Translations under genes and position numbers: made by a program
Notes under the pieces: generated by a model
The model's input: only the letters and a program-made list of their open reading frames with translations
Told to the model about the DNA's origin: nothing
Database searches by the model: none
Assembly (NCBI GenBank): GCA_021613375.1
Contig: CM038706.1
Coordinates: forward strand, 22,014,866 to 22,078,865
Length of the DNA stretch: 64,000 nt
Source: Megaleporinus macrocephalus
Lineage: Eukaryota; Chordata; Actinopteri; Characiformes; Anostomidae
Direction: 5' to 3'
Shown here: positions 58,590 to 64,000 of the stretch, one piece after another
How positions within the stretch are numbered: position 1 is the first letter of the stretch
How the letters are laid out: every line of letters starts with the position of its first letter

Positions 58590-58950
58590 GGCAGGTCATT
58601 TCTAGCCATAAACCTCCACAAAGCCTTGCACGGCCTTTCACCTACCTAACTCTCTGCCTTGTTACATCCTCATTCTCCATCATACAAGCTAAGAAACCTC
58701 TGATTCTGGACTTCTAGGCTTCCCACTTTGAGTGCCAGGTCTTTTAGTCTTTTAGGTGTGTGCTGCCCCCACCCTCTGGAACTCCTTACCTTCATCTCTT
58801 TACCCCTCTACCTCCCATTCCATCTTCAAAGCTCAGCTTTTTCTTAGATTATTTTCACTCCCTCTAATTCATCCTTTTTCCCTCTTAAATTGTAAAGCGT
58901 ACTTGAATATGTGAAAAGCGTTATAGCACTTGATACTAACATTTCTCTAC
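58590..58950 (+). mobile_element. L2-type LINE 3' end
   Basis: The plus strand has remnants of the reverse transcriptase tail (KALHGLSPTYL) and a frame-shifted PTLWNSLP-like stretch near 58790. It ends TGTAAAGCGTACTTGAATAT, then AAAAGCGTTATA, matching the fish L2 tail type TGTAAAGCGCCTTGxx...AAAAGCGCTATA. 5'-truncated. Confidence 0.7.
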
Positions 58951-59179
58951 TACCTCACACATATATATCATTTTTCTAGGTAATCTACATCCTGAATGAA
59001 CCAATGAAAATGCCCCAAAAGGATTGAGTTACCTTACATATAAAGCAGATTAAGCTACAATATTGGAACACATCCATGCAGTCTACACCAAAGTCTGTCT
59101 TTCCATCAGAAATATGGCAGCAGAACAATCTGGTTTTGGTGAATCTGTGTCAACTGTAACCCTGCACTTCTTTTTGGTG

Positions 59180-59765
59180 CTGACACGAGTGGGACCCAAT
59201 GTGGTCTTCCACTGTTGTAGCCCAGCCAGCTCAAGCTTTAGCATGTTAAGAGGTCAGAAATGTATTTCTGATCACCTCTGTGATCAGAAGTTCAATGACC
59301 ACCTCTGTGGTCATTGAAGTTACTGTGGTCTTCCTGCCAGCTTAAAAAAAAAATTCCAGGCTCAAGGTCGCTGTACATTCATAGATGCTTTCCTGTTCAT
59401 CGCTGCTGTAAAGAGTGGTTATTCAAGTTGCTGTTGCTTTCCTGTCATTCCTTCTTGACCATTCGGCTCTGACCTATCTCATCAGCAAGCTATTTCCGCC
59501 CACAGAACCGTTGCTCACGGAATGTTTTTGATTATTTACATGATTCTGTCGAACCGTTGTGCGAAAAAATCCCAAGAGATCAACAGATTCTGAAATACTC
59601 AAACCAATAGCCATGGCACCATTTACCACGCTGCAGTTACAGTCACTTAGATCACCTTTCCCCACATTCCGATGTTTGATGTGGACATTAACTGAAGCAA
59701 TTGAACCATATCCACATGATTATATACACTGCGCCGCTGCCGCATAATTATTCAATAGCTGCATG
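59180..59765 (-). mobile_element. Tc1-like remnant (N-terminal transposase part)
   Basis: The minus strand starts MGKGDLSDCNCSVVNGAMAI and continues GLSISESVDLLGFFRTTV, a Tc1-type HTH with the MGKxxDLSDFDRG start. The plus strand carries GGACCCAATGTGGTCTTCC and ATCCCAAGAGATCAACAGAT, typical of this fish family. Truncated. Confidence 0.8.
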
Positions 59766-61435
59766 ACCAGGGAGGGTATATATAATTCAATATGAGGATA
59801 TTTTTGAGTTGATGCACTGAATTGTTCATTTTATATTTAATTGTAATATTAATTGTATCAAATCTACATGTTTTTTAGCACAAAATACATTATATACATA
59901 CACATATCGAGTACACTGGTGCATATATGCACACACCTCTTACAATGAGATCATCTGTGCATGGGCTCTCAACTGAATACTATTACAGCATTATTTCATT
60001 GAAATGAAAAGCTAGGCAATTTTGGCCTGCTCCATTCCCTTGTCATTTAAAGTGCGTGCCTTTCCAAGCAGCCTACCTAACCAAAGAACAGATGTAAGCA
60101 GAGTCTGAGCTTTCTGGTCTGAGGTACTGCTGACGTGTGAGGTACGGCTCGTCTACTTGCTTCTGAAAGGCAGCTAGAGTGCTGGCTGCTGTTCTGCTCT
60201 CCTCCATTTGTTTCACTTCAAAGCTGAAGATGAACATTAGAGCTGGAGTTGATTACAGGGCTTTACTCCAGCTACGCACACTTTCTTAGTGAGTCTGAAA
60301 CCACTAGAGATGACAGAATTTTCTTCTACCTGCTTCCAGTGTATCACTGAACGATCAGTTAATCAGACATTTCCTTTTTCTGTCCTCAAAAGAAATGTTG
60401 GCTTTTGTATTCATTGCTGAGTTTCTCCAAATGGGCACACTACACCTGATTAATTATTCTCATTATTGTACATATTAAAATGCTCTACGTCTACATCATC
60501 ATTATTTCTGTGGTATTATTTTACGAATTAGACTGTCTTTATTATCGCATTAATTTGCATGTGCACACAATTTTACCTAGAGGCCAGAATTTAAATGCAC
60601 TCTCTTAAAACGGTTCTTGGCTTGGGCACTGTTGGCTTGGGCACTGTAAATAGATATAGAAACTGAAAATTGATATAGAAACTGATAATTGATATAGAAA
60701 CTATGCATCACGTGTATGTGCTTTAAACTTTAAAGACCGCTGTGGTAGAAAAAAACATGAGTATTATGGTAATGGTTAACTGAAGACTTTGTTTGCCTTT
60801 TATTGAAAACATACTGTCACAGTTAGTTTTGTAGTTTTTTGCTTGAACCTATCACGGTGCAATATTCAAAAATATGCTAATAAGAGGATTACAACATGGA
60901 GACTGATAACTAATGCACAAACAGCAAGCACTAGCAATAGCATATTTGGTGACAAGAAGGTAAACTGTTTCACTCCTTAATTTCTCAAACCGAAGACAGA
61001 AATGGAGATGTGTAAGATATCAATTAATTTATAGAAAACCACATTATCAAAAGCATTTCCAGTGAAGCTTTTTTTATTGAAGTATCAGCATCACTATGGC
61101 GAGTGGGTTAGAAAGCAGCCAATGTTGAAAAGGCCACTGAACCTCAGAAATACCATCATTTCCTTTGTACACTGGCCAGGGGCAATAATGTTAGCTTAGC
61201 AAGCAAACACAAGCTTAATTCTGGCTTACTCAGGATTTATTGACACAATGTTTAAGGACCCTGCTGAAAAAGAAAACAGCACAGACCAATTCAGGATGGT
61301 AACCCCAGCATGGTCATGCTGGTTGACCCTCATGTGTCAAAACACAGCATATGCTGGTCTATGCTAAAGTCACATTTCATTGTGTTAGCCACACTAATTA
61401 TGTTTCATTATACTGTCCTTGATAGCATCACAGGC
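59766..61435. other. Non-coding stretch
   Basis: No exon or element recognised. A short tandem ATTGATATAGAAACTGA-type repeat lies at 60650-60700. Confidence 0.4.
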
Positions 61436-61437
61436 CA

Positions 61438-61500
61438 GAATTAGCTTAGCGAGCAGAGTAGAGTATACACCACAACACAGGTTTGATTTCCAACACGTTC
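61438..61500 (+). repeat. Possible tRNA-derived SINE head
   Basis: TTAGCTTAGCGAGCAGAG resembles an A box and GGTTTGATTTCC a B box, 33 bases apart. Downstream sequence lacks a clear SINE body. Confidence 0.4.
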
Positions 61501-61739
61501 AGACGATAATGGAAGTGAGAAAGTAAAGCGCCTGGTGTTGATGTGACAGAAAGACAGAATCTCAGCTTTTCTGTGGACTGTTTAGTTATTTGCTTGATGC
61601 ATACGTAAGCTGTACATTGCTTTACTTAGTCACGTATAACATATACTAATAGTGGTTCAACCTGTGGTTTAGTATTTAATGGGTGATGATTTGAAGATTT
61701 ACCTTTTTTTGTGATTATTCATGTTATAGCTTATTTGCT

Positions 61740-61930
61740 ATTTTGGGCTCTGTCTTATCTTCGCAGTCTATTTGCATGAGGTCTCTCCATTCGCCCAAGG
61801 TAAAAAGCACAGCGTCTCTCGGGGGAAGAAAAGAGAATGGTTTGTGAACCAGGAGGCAAAGGGACGCCTGGAGTTTGCATAATCATGCATATTGATACAT
61901 CTCCATATTCATAATGAATTAGGGTTTAGG
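61740..61930. other. Unique stretch with homeodomain/POU-like words
   Basis: Contains CTATTTGCATGAG and GTTTGCATAATCATGCATAT (octamer-like), with no repeat signature. Candidate regulatory DNA by composition and motifs only. Confidence 0.25.
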
Positions 61931-62417
61931 GACGCTCTTACACTAATTGTTTTAGTTTGAGCATAATAACAATATATGAATATATAAAAACTCTTTTATA
62001 ACCTTTTTTATAACAGTTTTAGGAGAAAATGTTATTCACTCATTTACAAATCTTTTATTTTTTTATTTTTAAAAAAGTCAATTAAAAGTTTTTTTTTTTA
62101 CGACCCCTGTGATCTTATTTTTTAAAGTCCAATTTCTTTACCGTGACTGGAACATGGTATCAGGAAGGGGTTAGCTGAGCATTTTTCTTTCAATGATAGG
62201 TGGGGGTGGCGTGCATTGGAGATTAATTAGGTATTGGTAAATATTATTTTGCCAGTGCGTAGTAATGTAATAACACTTAGAAGAAATTTTTTCAAGGCAG
62301 ATAACCAACAATGACATTAATTAATGAGATGAGATGATTTTGATTTCTGTTTGACTTTCACAGTGCATCTCTAAAGGGTTTGTTCATACATTGGGTTACT
62401 GGTAATAAAGAGAAAAC

Positions 62418-62627
62418 ATGGCATCGAAAAAGAAAGCTATGTTTTGCAAAACTTTGACTGTCATGGTGTGCAAGTTATGTAACACCAAACTTGCCAGCAG
62501 CAGTTTGACCAGCTCGATGTTGAATCACTTAAATGTGAAGCATCTTGTACAATGGCCTGATCCAGCAGCAGCAGAACACAGGCCTAAGCAAACATCAGTA
62601 ACAGCCTTCACTGCCGCAGCTCAATAA
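62418..62627 (+). pseudogene. BED-finger fragment of a hAT-type protein
   Basis: 69 codons from ATG include VCKLCNTKLASSSLTSSMLN followed by HLNVKH, i.e. C-x2-C ... H-x4-H. This is a BED finger as at the N-terminus of hAT transposases and ZBED proteins. The frame stops straight after, and no catalytic part follows within 1 kb. Confidence 0.6.
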
Positions 62628-63535
62628 TTCTGCTCAGTCCAAGTGAAAACCAGAACTAAACACATAAACGACAGCGCTGCTGGCATCCAATTCTGTCCCT
62701 GTATATCTCCTTGTGAATGTAAACATTGCAACACTTTACTACACATTGTTACTGATCAAACGTTTTTTCCTTTGCCGTTCGTGATATAGATACATAAATA
62801 CCAACAATTGTGAAAATGCATACCTACCATACAAACAACTTCCTTTAAGCCTGAAGAAAAGAAGCTTTGTTACCAAAGTCAGCAGCCCTCTCAGAGAGTT
62901 GGTGCATACTGAACTCTCACATACATTACTAAACACTCTTGGGATTCCAGCCAATCCCATTACCTGGCATACCGCCGCTGGCCTATCAGATCTCACCTCA
63001 CACTGCCCAATCATGCGTTCTCTCACTGTTTTAATAGTGAAGCATTCAAGACCTTGACTTATTTTACCTCTATCCTCCATCTGTCAAACGAACGGCAAAA
63101 AACCTGCTAACAGTTTCTCCCAAAACACCTCATGCAGACTTCACGCTGGCAGAGGAGAGGCGCTAAAAATATCAAAAAAACACATGATCACAAAAAGTGG
63201 ACTACTGGTATGAGGTCAATATCAGTAAAGCATTCTGTATTAGATATCAGAGGAAAAAAGAATGAAATCAGTGTGATTCCGCACCATGGCTACTTTGTAA
63301 TATCACAGATTTGATTGCAGCACAACACAATTTGTAATAAAGTCGCTCACATGATAAATGCTGTTTCGTGTAGATTGAGTTAAGAACAGTGGGCCGTCAG
63401 TAAATGGGAGTTGTCATGCCATTGGTAAGACTGGCAAACAAATTATATTATTTTGTATAGTTGATCTCATTTAACCACATTTATTTTATTTACTTAGATT
63501 CTACATCAGATATTTTTTTCCTTTTAAAAAGCCAA
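62628..63535. other. Non-coding stretch
   Basis: No exon or element recognised. Confidence 0.4.
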
Positions 63536-63539
63536 ACAA

Positions 63540-63815
63540 GGCCTGCAGTCTCCTTAGATGTTTGCCTGGGTTCCTATGTGACTTTCTGGATGAGTCGTTG
63601 CTGAGCTCTTAGAGGAGTTTTGGTGGGCCCACCACTTCTGGGAAGATTCACCACTGTTCCAAGCTTTCTCCTCTTGGAGATAATGGCTTCCACTGGGGTT
63701 CACTGAAGTCCCACAGCCTTAGACATGGTTTCGTAACCCTTTTCAGACCGATCTATTTGAATTTCAATAACAGTCTTGCTCCCTTCTTTTCGAATTTCTG
63801 TTGCTTGTGGCATGG
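63540..63815 (-). pseudogene. Tc1-like transposase N-terminal remnant
   Basis: The minus strand from 63812 has MPQATEIRKEGSKTVIEIQ, KGYETMSKAVGLQ, a stop, EAIISKRRKLGTVVNLPRSG and RAQQRLIQKVT. This is the paired HTH of a Tc1 transposase with an internal stop. The catalytic part is absent downstream. Confidence 0.75.
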
Positions 63816-64000
63816 TATGCTATGCTCATTGAGTCCTTTTAACATAGCTCGCCTTGCTGGAAAGGTTCTGTTCAAGGGTGCACTTTGTACGATTTGTAGT
63901 CTTTAAGATTCCAAAAATGATCCAAAATTATGGACAGAATATGAAGAAATAACCGTGTTGCTGGCAAGTCAAAGATGCTTGTAACTTGTTGCAGAGATGT

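Overview
The window looks like a ray-finned fish chromosome, probably an ostariophysan such as a characiform, catfish or relative. It has AT-rich non-coding DNA, GT-AG introns, many decayed Tc1/mariner and hAT elements, an L2-type LINE tail and long CA, TA, GATA and ATT microsatellites. The order-level guess rests on recalled resemblance of several repeats, not on a search. There is no operon, CRISPR array, rRNA or intact tRNA.

The only convincing gene lies on the minus strand at about 1.3-17.2 kb. Twelve coding exons (13246-13360 down to 1591-1817) join in frame through canonical splice sites and predict 1,121 residues. The order is: a complete KMT5A-like SET domain (about 39-157), four tandem linker repeats of 29-33 residues (158-285), an acidic segment, two zinc-finger-like motifs (about 442-460 and 524-543), a tyrosine-recombinase-like domain (about 775-955), a second acidic linker, and a small C-terminal Trp-rich basic domain (1047-1121). 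Fusing a lysine methyltransferase fold to a recombinase fold is the most interesting content here. Intron phase splits the gene into three modules: phases 1 and 2 in the SET part, 0 through the linker, and 1 through the tail. The start codon of the longest open frame (6136) is only the first codon of an internal exon.

The gene's introns hold much of the unusual structure. Four copies of a roughly 597-bp unit each carry one in-frame exon. Intron 3 is almost entirely one Tc1-like element. Intron 2 holds a hAT element with an exact 8-bp target duplication. Intron 1 holds about 55 copies of a 34-bp minisatellite with a higher-order pattern. Inverted copies of a 29-bp sequence bracket the whole gene at 873-901 and 17392-17421, both next to (CA)n tracts in the same orientation. 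A 16.5-kb mobile unit inserted into a microsatellite is therefore possible but unproven.

From about 17.5 to 64 kb I find no host coding exon. This part holds a three-level nest of transposons (17975-20365), a 570-bp duplication (22938-23510 and 26016-26587), at least five further Tc1-like remnants, hAT elements, six long pure (TA)n tracts, a 45-bp-arm hairpin (40746-40846), and a strand-asymmetric pyrimidine/purine region (56100-56800). Some unique stretches could be conserved regulatory DNA, but that needs alignment to other fish.
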